From positions 1-58,825 of the forward strand of contig JAANBB010000248.1 in assembly GCA_014621425.1 (NCBI GenBank): a DNA stretch of 58,825 bases. Direction: 5' to 3'. Shown piece after piece: positions 21,958-31,614 of the stretch. This stretch comes from Cylindrodendrum hubeiense (Eukaryota > Ascomycota > Sordariomycetes > Hypocreales > Nectriaceae). The notes under the pieces were generated by a model that was given only the letters and a program-made list of their open reading frames with translations, ran no database searches and had not been told where the DNA came from. The position numbers and the translations under genes are program-made. How positions within the stretch are numbered: position 1 is the stretch's first letter; the number at the start of each line of letters is the position of its first letter.

Positions 21958-22553
21958 CGCTAACGATGCGCTGAGAGCTCTGACCTCGCGCCCTACAGTC
22001 TCAGGGCGTCTGGCCTTTATCTGTCTTACCGTATCGCAGTCATATTATTCTCTACCTGCTTCCTCTCTGAACGTAGCCTCGTGGCACTCCCGCATTAACG
22101 TAGTAATTTCGACACTATAGTGAACAGGCCCATCCATGCACAGCCTGTCATTGTTTGAGCCACGTCGCCGACTATGCCTCTTATCTTCAACCCTACCCGT
22201 GGTATCGCATCAGCGAGGGAGGAGCCCCTCCCGCCCGCAGGACTGCTCCATCGAGATAGCGCTATCGCCATTGGCTATTGGCCTCGCCCCCTGATAGCAA
22301 TGACACACGCTCCCCCGGTCCATCGAGATAGCCAATGGAAGGGGCAGCTTTGCAATGCCCAATGGCTTCCCCGGCCACCCGCATCGGATATCGGACATGG
22401 AGACTGACAACCCAACGGCGACAAGGGTCCCCGTCGGCAGAGTGCATCCAACGCAGCTTCCCCTCACATCTTGAATCGGATACTGATCCATATGCTGGCA
22501 TGTTCAGATCCAGATAAACACCACGGAAGCAACATATCCAACCCGGTCTCGTC
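21958..22553. promoter_or_regulatory. Promoter region of the C2H2 activator
   Basis: 596 bp. Holds GGGAGGAGCCCCTCCCG (22217-22233). A 14-mer TCCATCGAGATAGC occurs twice (22247-22260 and 22319-22332). The 12-bp perfect palindrome GATAGCGCTATC is at 22255-22266. CCATTGG/CTATTGG and CCAATGG sites are nearby. These look like paired GATA and CCAAT inputs beside the cluster site. Confidence 0.5.
22217..22233. promoter_or_regulatory. Cluster palindrome copy (GGGAGGAGCCCCTCCCG)
   Basis: Perfect GGGAGG/CCTCCC arms. Its complement nearly matches the copy at 27105 before the reductase, including the adjoining GCGGGCGG. About 320 bp before the activator ATG, which would allow autoregulation. Confidence 0.6.
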
Positions 22554-25081
22554 ATGTCATCGACAATCGAGGTTTCCTCGACGCCACCCGTCGCTCCTAA
22601 TGCGGCCCTGCGCCCTTTTGCTTGCCCGGCCTGTTCCAGCCGTTTTACTCGACTAGTATGACGTCGCGTGCGGCATTGCAAAGTGAAGCTGCTGACCCTG
22701 AGAAAAGGAAAATTTGAACCGACATACGCGATCTGGTACATTCAGCGGTGGCATACAATTAACGGACCTCGACTGACGCTTTGACTTTCAGTTCATCGAG
22801 AATCCAACCAGAGGCCGTTTCCATGTCCCCACTGCGATGTCTCATTCTCCAGGAGGTGAGTGCGCCACAAGCCTTCACGCCTACCTCTCAGTTACTGACA
22901 AGCCTTTAAGTGATTTGAGAAAGAGGCACATCAAGAAGTCTCACAAAAGGTCCATCTCGCCAAAGTCACCAGTGGAATCTATTCCTCCTCCACCAAATCC
23001 ACCTGTCGAAGAGGTGAGCATATCGCAACATTATTCATCAATAACGTGTCTAACCTGCATCACCTAGACACCAGAACAAACTCAGGATGCATTTTCTCCT
23101 CACGATGTCTCATGGCTCTTCAAGCTCCCCCAGTATATTGCGGCATATTTCGACAAGTTCCACCCTGCGTTCCCTGCTCTACATAAGCCAAGTATTGACA
23201 TGGCAACCACAAAAGAGCCGCTACTGCAAGCAATCGCTTGCATTGGGGCCGTCTATCATGCTCCAGGTCACAAATTCAGCATGCTGCTCTTCAAAGCTGG
23301 CCTGAAGAGCCTTGATCAATATGTACGGTTGTCCTCGCACTTTGGGCGTAAGCATGAAACTTACAATTCATAGACTCGCGACGATCGCTCTAGATTCCGG
23401 GAGGTCTGGGTCATACAAGCCTATGTCCTCTTCGAGTATTATGCCATCTACTGTTGTCAAGACAGGCTGTTTCCCAGAGCCCTAAAGATCCATCGAAACC
23501 TTGTCGATGCCGCGCGTGAGTATCAAATGCTCCAGGACGGCGCAGCATTGAATAGTGGCAGCCCCGATGCCGCAATGAACATGAATGGTGAATTCGATAC
23601 AGAGGATACTAAATGGAAAACATTCGTTGAAAGCGAATCACAAAAGAGGTTGGTATTGAACCATCATTCTTACCTTTTGATCCGAATTACGACTAATACC
23701 GGGGCAGGATCATGTACTCGATCTACTATCTGGACTCTCAAATGGCCATCACCTGCAACATAAGACCGCTTCTGTCTGCACTGGAGCTGAAATACGAGCT
23801 TCCCTGCCCAGATAACCTCTGGTCTGCACCCAATGCTACTTCGTGGAGTTTGCTTCTCCAAGCTCAGGATTCATCCATGAACATGAACGAAGAGGACGAT
23901 TATGAAGGAAATACCGATCCACGGCCAGCACACGGCGATCTTTACGAGTGCCTATTACATTTGATCCATCCGAATCGCTCTGTGGGACAACCCCTCGGAC
24001 TTCTATGGTACTCGCCATTCGCATCACTCATTTTGATCATGCAGATGCAGATGATGATCCGAGATATGACCATGGCTAGCATCTTTTTCGCAGCAAATGT
24101 TACTCTTGGATCAACAAGACGCAACCTGTTGGTTGTCCGCCTGCAACTTTCTTTCTTCCACTGACATTTCTACAGGTCAATATTATCAGAGGAGAACCGG
24201 ACGCAGATACTTCAAGCTCTTCATAGCTTAGCAGGTGATTTGCCTATTTTCCGCCCAGTGGTAACCATGCTAACGGAACCCACAAGACCTCATACCCAAG
24301 CTTGAAACTCTCAATCTTTTAGACGACACGACCATATTTGGGATTGACGAAAATGCCCAACCCGACCGAGGAAATAAGTCTCTCTGGCATTCTGTCTGGA
24401 TTGCATGGCACTATACCGCCATGACCTTGACGCATCAGGATGCACTTCTTACGACTGGCATAGTAGAACTTGGCTTGCCAACAGCGATCTCAAGTAAGTC
24501 TTCGAAGATGAGACTCGTCAAAGCGATACTAATCCTCTGAATAGCGTGCTGGGAACTTGGAAAACCTCGAGCAAAGGATAATCGGGATGTTTACAATGAC
24601 AGAGATTTTATCCGCATCGTAAGTTCACCTTGAGATTACGGAAGGGGCCACAAAATAACCCAGTATTCAGGTTGACCACTTGGAGCAATTGATTGAGCTC
24701 ATGAACACTCCAACCACGGTGTCTGCAATTCCAGACGGCATATCATTCCAGTGCCAAGAAGACCCCTTCATGACCATGCTAGCATTCAAGGCTTGTATCA
24801 TGGGTTGGCGCGTGGTTCGCTTGATGGCATTAAGCGTAGATCACAAAATCTTGACCGGCGAGCTGCCGATAAAGGAGAGTATATCTACCTCTTTAGCCCG
24901 AGTGGTTTTAGCCAGATTGATGGATGCAGTCGACTCTGGAGGACAAAGCTTCATTATTGGGACCAGTTCGGATTCTCGATATCTGCATTGGGCAGCGAAG
25001 GCATTCTCATTGAGAGATACATGGCCAACTGGATCATGGATGGTAGCTGTCTTTCAAGAAACCCAGCGTGAAGTTGTATAG
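22554..25081 (+). CDS. C2H2 zinc-finger transcription factor with fungal-specific regulatory domain
   Basis: Eleven exons: 22554-22655, 22708-22735, 22792-22855, 22911-23013, 23068-23322, 23374-23648, 23708-24127, 24176-24234, 24287-24493, 24545-24618 and 24671-25081. These total 1998 nt in phase, 665 residues. The first four exons assemble two tandem fingers. Finger 1 is CPAC, SSRFTRLENLNR, then H-TRSV-H. Finger 2 is CPHC, DVSFSRSDLRKR, then H-IKKS-H. Both have the canonical C-x2-C-x12-H-x4-H spacing, and introns interrupt both fingers. After a proline-rich linker, the fungal-specific transcription factor domain starts around PQYIAAYFDKFHPAFPALHKPS. Nuclear DNA-binding protein. The exon 7/8 junction is the least certain. 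Position inside the cluster and a palindrome in its own promoter make it the prime candidate regulator. Confidence 0.82.
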
Positions 25082-25177
25082 AATTAGTATTGGGTATTCT
25101 CCTGGGGCATTACGGTTAGGCATTATTTTTCGGCATTATTGTTAGGTATTCTAATTCAACAACTGCTAATGAACCAT

Positions 25178-25974
25178 CTACAGTCCGTCATAATCAGGAT
25201 ACGTTCCACCAGCTTCGTCACGGATGACATTTTCTCCAAGGATCTTGGTGAATATCGGATCGGACCTAAATCTCATATAATATTCGTGCACGATGGGATG
25301 CTTCGCAGCCCATGCCTTTGTGAAAACCTGGCATGCGAGGTCAGAGGGTTCAGTTGCATCAATCAGGATGGGAAAACTCACAAATTGGTAACCTCTCGCC
25401 AAACCAGAGATGACAAATAGGTCGGCAATGGTGAGGGTGTTGCCGACGAGGAACTTCTTTCCTGCAATCTCCTTCTCGACGGCTCGGACTGTCAACTCGC
25501 AGTTCTCCTCCAGTTGTGCCAAGATCTCAGGACTTGAAGGGGCCCGCCCAATGATCGGGTTAATGAATGCCATAATCGGTGGCAGTAACTCGTAATCCGT
25601 AAAGGATGCCCATCGCAGACAGGTCGTCTCCTCAAGAAGGTTTGAGCCGAGCAAAGTGGTGTTGGGGTCTTGCTTCGCCACTGGGAATTATATCACGTTA
25701 GCAAAATTTACACATGGGAGACAAGTCAATACACACAAAACCAAGAGACAGCTATGTTCTCATAAACACAGAATCCATCTGCCGTTTCGAGCGCAGGTAC
25801 CTTTCCAGGGTGGAATTTGGAAAGATATTCTTCACCCACGCCACCACGGTCGGTGTAGATCTTAATTGGCAGAGCAGTAACGATTTCGACGTCAAGTTTA
25901 AGTAGCTCCGCGATGTACAAGACCATGGTCGAGCGCGGGGCCTTGGGGTAGGTGTAAATCTTTCCGAACGACAT
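25178..25974 (-). CDS. Glutathione S-transferase 2 (eEF1B-gamma-like class)
   Basis: Three exons on the minus strand: 25974-25737, 25680-25382 and 25327-25178, 228 residues. The 54-nt second intron is open in frame and could be mistaken for coding sequence. Its boundaries match the intron position in transferase 1 (GYQF|VFTK). Conserved parts are MSFGKIYTYPKAPRSTM, FHPGKVPALETADG, FLAKQDPNT and LVGNTLTIADLFV. It is the paralog of the gene at 7.6 kb with a longer C-terminal tail (EAGGTYPDYDGL). Convergent with the C2H2 factor and divergent from the reductase. Expected to be a cytosolic glutathione-conjugating enzyme; substrate unknown. Confidence 0.87.
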
Positions 25975-26192
25975 TTTGAAATGCTAGGTTGTCGAGACAA
26001 GGGTGGATGATCTGGAACGAGACAAGGGAGCAGACTTAGCTACATATACATGGGTTTTCTACAAGGATCGATATCTAAGCAGACAGCTTATTAACTACAC
26101 ATAGAGGAGCTCATAGATGTTACCCCGCAAACTAAGAGCTTCCCCGGCATCTGGTTGGATTGCGTTATCGATCTGGAGCTCGATGCAGCAGC

Positions 26193-26203
26193 GGGGCTCC
26201 TCC
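26193..26203. promoter_or_regulatory. Cluster palindrome half-copy (GGGGCTCCTCC)
   Basis: One complete arm with a weaker partner, about 220 bp upstream of transferase 2. Confidence 0.4.
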
Positions 26204-27104
26204 AAGGGTGGGACATTCGTATCGGGTGAAATTGTGCAATACAGGGCAGTCAAAGCTTACCAAATATGGACCAAATGTGGCTCGACAGTTGTGGCTGTGC
26301 GAACCGTAATCACTGAAGTCAAGCCATTTTGGTTGCTGTTTCTTAGGAGGAATCATAGTTGCCCACTCATACACGTACAGTATGCACATGCGTAGAGGCC
26401 ACCTCGGGTAGAAGATTTACCGTACAGAAAGCTGAGCCTGCATTGCACCATGGGGAATACCGATATTTGACTAAAAATGAGTTAAAGGGTTATTACTGTC
26501 ACTGCCACTGTAGGTCACCTCTTGCTACTCTAGATATAAGGTGTCAAACGGAATGTAGGGTAGCCTAGTGTGTGTACTTCTCCGACTACTTTCATATCAT
26601 CCAATACCCCATTCGAATTCTGAACGTACTACTAGTCGTTACTATGACCCTCTCCAACTTCAACATAGACTCCCATCTAATCATGGTGTGTACACGCGAG
26701 CGGGAGGGATAGGGCATTCACTGATGAGTATACAGATGAATGGTGCAGCTCATTTTTGGGTCTAAATTACCGGGTTAGAAGGAGCACCCCCAAACTCATC
26801 TACATAAAGCGCCAAAACGAAAGTATAAAATCGGAGTCAGTTATTAGAGTCAGAAGTGGTGATATTTCTAAAGGTGGGTGGTAAAGACAAGAGTTGCAAC
26901 CCATCAAGGTGAGGTTGGGTGAATCAACATAAGCATTTAGAAGTCGTGCACATAGGGCCACGGCTCTAAATCCTTGCTGATAGCACTACAAGCCAGTGCT
27001 ACGCGTACTGAAGTTAGCGCCAGTGCGCTGAAGATTAGGGGATGCCTGCGCTAAAGACCTTGCCCAATGTGGCTGTACCATGGATGTGATAAGATTGTGA
27101 GGAT

Positions 27105-27119
27105 GGAGGGGCTCCTCCC
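27105..27119. promoter_or_regulatory. Cluster palindrome copy (GGAGGGGCTCCTCCC)
   Basis: Near-perfect GGAGG/CCTCC arms about 220 bp before the reductase ATG. Closest relative is the site before the C2H2 activator. Confidence 0.55.
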
Positions 27120-27336
27120 AGCGGGCGGAGCATCCTCGAGTTATTAGGCACCGTTATCAAGCGCCAACAATGACGTAGGAATCCGATATGTAAGCGTAGC
27201 TTTAGATCGGGTTGATAGTCTTCATATATCCACTCAATTCCCGGCTTTCATTCCAGAACCAGGTAATTATCGACGGCTCCCATCAGTGTCAGCCCATCAA
27301 ACAATACCGAACAACTCTGTAATTGAATCTGCAAAA

Positions 27337-28462
27337 ATGACTATTGAGTAAGCTTCAACTCCGAAATAATCTACCGTATTTTTCTAAATGCGTCAGATAT
27401 GTCCTCGTTACCGGTGCTACTGGGCTGGTGGGTGCCCACGTCGTGGATTGCCTCTTAAAAAAAGAGTTCAAAGTGCGAGCTGTGGTTCGATCAAAGGCAA
27501 AAGCACAGCGCATGCTTGAATCGTGCAAGGAGTTCGCAGACCGATTAGACTTTTACTACATTGATGACCTCACAACACCTGGTGTATTTCAAGATGCCAT
27601 GAAGGACATAGACGGAGTGATCCATCTCGCCAGCGCAAGCTCTCCCGTATCAAGCATTCTGGAAACGACTGACTAACCATCCCGTGCAAAACAGCCTCTG
27701 AACTACCAAGTAGCCGATAAAGAAAATGAGCTCATTGTTCCAGCGATGAAAGGTGTTCGGTCAATAATGGAGGCTAGTAAGGGCACCGAAGTGAGACGAA
27801 TCGTCATGACCTCTTCGTTCGGCGCCGTTCTTGACATGGGAAGAGCTGAAAGCACACCATACACCTACTCTTCGAGTGACTGGAACCCCATCACCTACAG
27901 CGAGGCTGCAGACCCTGCAGCGACCCCTCAAGATGCCTATCGAGGATCCAAAGTCTTTGCTGAACAGGAGGCCTGGAATTTCGTTAAGAATGAAAAGCCA
28001 CAGTTCGACTTGGTGACACTTTGTCCGTCGATGATTTTTGGGCCCATCGCGGGTACCCTGAACTCGCCGCAAGATCTAGGCGAATCCAACAGTATGCTGT
28101 GGAAAGTGGCCACAGGCGGTCCCTCAAATCCCCTGCCCCCTGCGCGGTTCAACTTTTGGATCGATGTTCGCGATTTGGCAGAAATCCACGTGCAAGCGCT
28201 GCTCAATCCTAAAGCTGGAGGAAAGCGTTACATTCCCGTTTCTCCTGAAAAGTTCAACTATCAACTTGTGTCGGAGATAATGGTGCAAGATGTTCCAGAG
28301 ATCCCGAATGATTCTGTGTCGAAGGGACAGCAGGAGATCAAACACCACGTTAACATGAACACGACGGAAATGGAAAGGGATTTTCCCCTGTTGAAATATG
28401 CAACTCTAAAAGAGACCGTGGCTGACTTTATGAATCAGGTGCTACCAGTTCGGGACTCTTAG
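27337..28462 (+). CDS. NAD(P)-dependent extended SDR reductase (Gre2/aldehyde-reductase-like)
   Basis: Three exons: a tiny first exon 27337-27347 (MTI plus two bases), 27397-27646 and 27695-28462, 342 residues. The tiny exon is required because the nucleotide-binding strand YVLVTGATGLVGAHV has no upstream ATG in its own exon. The Rossmann motif is TGATGLVG. The catalytic pair is Y169-x3-K173 (AYRGSKVFAEQ), with the serine in VMTSSFGAV (127-128). FWIDVRDLAEIHVQALL is characteristic of the dihydroflavonol/cinnamoyl-CoA/Gre2 group. It probably reduces an aldehyde or ketone in the cytosol. A strong cluster palindrome upstream ties it to the regulon. Alternative: a reductase acting in detoxification. 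Confidence 0.9.
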
Positions 28463-28642
28463 AGTCTTAGAACAGATAATTGATATCAACGCTTAAACAA
28501 TGTCCAAAAGCTTCAAGGTCTTTAAGACAGATTATACCAGTGCCTAACTCGTGTCTCAACTTACGAGGATGAAATTTCAATTTTGTTCAATCTTCTGCAG
28601 ATCATGAGCCTTGTTTCTTTACATGTATGCAAAGAAGTCGTC

Positions 28643-31075
28643 TCAAGTAAATCTAGAAAATCCATTCCGGCCAGAAAAAGAGTCCCACCATGTCGTAGGG
28701 TCGGATACGACATCTAGGTTGATAGGTATATCCCAAATGCCTCCGTCATCCAAAGCAGAACCAAAAGCACCGCCGCTAAAATCATCTACCATCTGAAATG
28801 ATCCCAGGGCTTGTGCGTCAGCCTCAGGCTGTCCTGTCCCCGAACTCTGTCCAATCGACGTTGGTAAAGAGGCCTGGAGCACAATCCCGAGGAACTTTGA
28901 GAACCGCATTGCCATGTGTGCATCGTCGGCAGATCCTAGGCGAATGGCTTCAATGACGGACCGAAGTAGGTGGATGTCGGGGTCCGACACAGATACATGC
29001 TGACTTTTGGCCAGTATTGCCTAATTAAACTCTCATCAGAACTGCAAAAAGATGACTCGTGTGTGGATAATCATCATACCTTGAGCAGGTGCAGACTTGC
29101 TGCCACAATAAATAGCCAGTACTTTACGGGTAGGTACGCTATTAGCCTAGCAGGCTCCAATATTTCTACGACGACGGAGAGCAATGCGTGGCTCGCCTGA
29201 GCTGCTTGCTCAGCAAAGTTCGATAAGACGGCCGCGTTTCCAGTCGTGGCAGATGTGGAACTCGACTGTAGAGCCTGAGCTGCAGGAGCAAAACAATACA
29301 TGGTGATATAGTGAAACTCCATATCCAGGCATGCGCTCAAGAAGGTGTTCGCATCAAGTTCAAGTTAGCATGACGATCCATATTCTCTCTTTTTCCCAGT
29401 ACTTACTATGTCGGTGATGGTATTGTCGTTCCCAGCGATTCAAAGCCCGCCCTAAACGCTCCAAGTTGGGAACCAAATTTTGGTTAGACAGTGAGGCTCC
29501 GGTCTTTTTCAGCGAGTGGAGAAACTCGCGTCCTTTTCGAGCTTCCACAAACAGCTCGAAGTAGCCTTCCCACAGCATGCTGTCCTGGAGGGAATCGGCA
29601 AAAGTCGTCGAGTATTGATCCCTCACAACTTGTCTTGACTTTTCTGGCAAGAGCGGCTCAAGTCCCAGCCGCGTCGCCAGGCCTTCATCAGTCAAATAAA
29701 TGAAGACGCAAACTAGTCGGCTCCATTCTTGTCGGACTGTTTCAGCCTCGGACATCTTAGTGGTAGCACTAGGAGGCTCATATTCGAAGCAGCAACCCTC
29801 GTGGGCGAGGGCAATTGCGTTGGAAAGAAGAATCCTGAGTAGTTGTTAGCTTTTTGTTCAGAAATTTGATTGACAGTAGATTGCCTAACTGCCGACGTAC
29901 CATGACATTTTGTTGCTACGATATGCCGGGGAAACTATGTTAAGTTTTTCCATCAGGGAAGTCATTCCGTATCGGCGCTGACCAGTGAGCGAATCAGCAT
30001 CGTTTGGCGAGGTTTTGAAGCTTGTGGCCGAGTCATCCACGAAGTTGATAGCCTCCTCTCCTTCCGTAAAGTCCATTGGATTGTTAATTGCTTTAACATG
30101 CCAGTCAATTAAGAGTAGCATTGAAGCTATCGCGCCGATGGATCTCGTAGTATTTGAGCCCCACATGACAGATTGCAAAAACCTCTGGAGGAGTAACCAC
30201 GAGCGCCAGTGGATTCGCTCTGATCTGATCTCGCCGTGCCCCCCTGATAGGTTGAAATACCTTGATGCAAGCGTGACGATACACGTAAGAAGTAGAGGTT
30301 CCTCTAGGGCAAGAAGAGAATAATTGACTTTGTTTCGGTAGTATGATGGTATGACTGGCTTTAGTGGCCAGAGGCACTCGAAGAAAAAGTCCAGATACTC
30401 TACAACTTCTTGCTGCGACACAACGCCCCTCCGAATCAAAACAAAGCCATTCCATGCAGCCGCGATCTTTTTGGCATCGTTTGCAGCGTCGTGAATACTA
30501 GCATCGATAGGCGGGGTGTGACTCTCATCAACATGAGCCGCCGAGTGGTTGTGGTGTCCTTGGCTGCCCGTGGCCGCAAACGTGAGTAAATCAAGGGCGT
30601 CGGAAGTGTTGTGAATATGGGTTGAAACAAGTCTGGTTCTTGCGTCCAATGCAGCGTTTGAGCTGGGTGTCACAATCTCCCCAGAGCCGAATCCTTCGAC
30701 TGTGGCTCCTACGTGATTCGCAGTCGAGACCGAGGAACTCTGATCAATCGGCGACAAAGGGTCCTGGAGCTGACCTGCTTCTTCATGGTGGCTCCAGGAG
30801 TGAGCCTGGCGGGTCTCGGGCTCAGCGCTACCAAACTGTGTCGACGCCTTCCGCTTTACGCTCCTCGATGTGCGGAATTCGCAGGGATGGTTGTCTGTCG
30901 CACACCGCTTGCACACCTGGGGCTGTTCGGGAAGCGGTTCGCAGCGAGACTTGCGCTTCCGACAGCGCTCGCAGGACAAGTACGCACGGCGTTGCTTTGA
31001 CTCCGGGGGCGAGTTTGACTGGTTGACGGGCAGAAAGCCAAGCTGCTGGGAGGCTTGGCCGTCGTGATCATCCAT
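28643..31075 (-). CDS. Zn2Cys6 (C6) fungal transcription factor
   Basis: Minus strand, start at ATG 31075 (the open frame extends upstream only via a TTG). The binuclear cluster uses cysteines 35, 38, 45, 55, 58 and 65, in CERCRKRKSRC...CKRCATDNHPC with spacing C-x2-C-x6-C-x9-C-x2-C-x6-C, followed by a basic RSVKRKAS. The large first exon runs to about 29901. The MSW|ILLSNAIALAHEGC join follows a GTACGT donor. Two more introns lie near 29,340-29,405 (acceptor choice uncertain) and 29,012-29,078 (LLK|AILAKSQ). The C-terminal part is acidic and Trp-rich. Nuclear regulator. Adjacent to the lactate dehydrogenase and without a clear cluster palindrome, so it may control a separate function. Confidence 0.83.
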
Positions 31076-31614
31076 TGCTGGTGGCGGAGTCAAACGACCG
31101 AGTCCGCAATTAGGTGCACAGTAGAAGCCTCAATTGGTACAGCTTGTTTTCGGCCTCGTGGAGATGATATGGTTACGCTTCCGACACTTTCATCCGACGA
31201 GCCGAGTTTTACCTTCGTGTAGGCTGCTGACAGGCCGCCTCCATTCTCGACTCTATTTTCGGCTCCAGTTTCGGGTCCGATTGCCGGGGGCTTGCCTCAG
31301 TTTGCGGGGTCATCACGTGGGGAAGCAGTCAATCTTCTCGTCCTTGGCCACACTAGCCTCGCCCAATCCACGCGGATTGGAGAACGGGGCAAAGCATCGT
31401 GGCAGCAGGATGAGGTGAGTCAAAGCGATAGCGAGTATCCTCAAAGATGACCACGTCTCGAGTTCAAGAAAGGTACTTTAGATCTACTCTATTCTCGGTG
31501 CGACTGATTTATACGGCTAAGAAACTACTCTTCATCAAATACCTTGCCCGGGTTTAATAGCCAGCTAGTAAACATCTCAGTAACATACTCAGTACGATAA
31601 CATCAATAATAAAC
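31076..31614. other. Intergenic region upstream of the C6 factor
   Basis: About 540 bp forming the promoter of the C6 factor and the 3' flank of the dehydrogenase. A CGG-N16-CCG arrangement (31085-31106) lies just before the start codon; it could bind a C6 protein but is weak evidence alone. No strong cluster palindrome seen. Confidence 0.35.

Larger units (their letters stand above)
25975..27336. promoter_or_regulatory. Bidirectional promoter, glutathione transferase 2 / reductase
   Basis: 1.36 kb between divergent ATGs. On the transferase side are GAGGAGCTCATAG (26104-26116), TGGAGCTCGATG (26174-26185) and GGGGCTCCTCC (26193-26203, about 220 bp from the ATG). On the reductase side is GGAGGGGCTCCTCCC (27105-27119) followed by GGGCGGAGC. 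A CCGTTATCAAGCGCC GATA site lies at 27151-27165. The middle (26400-27050) shows no gene that I can support. Confidence 0.5.

Noticed and set aside
31085..31106. CGG-N16-CCG as an autoregulatory site for the C6 factor
   Set aside because: A single spaced triplet pair just before the ATG occurs often by chance; no second copy was found nearby.
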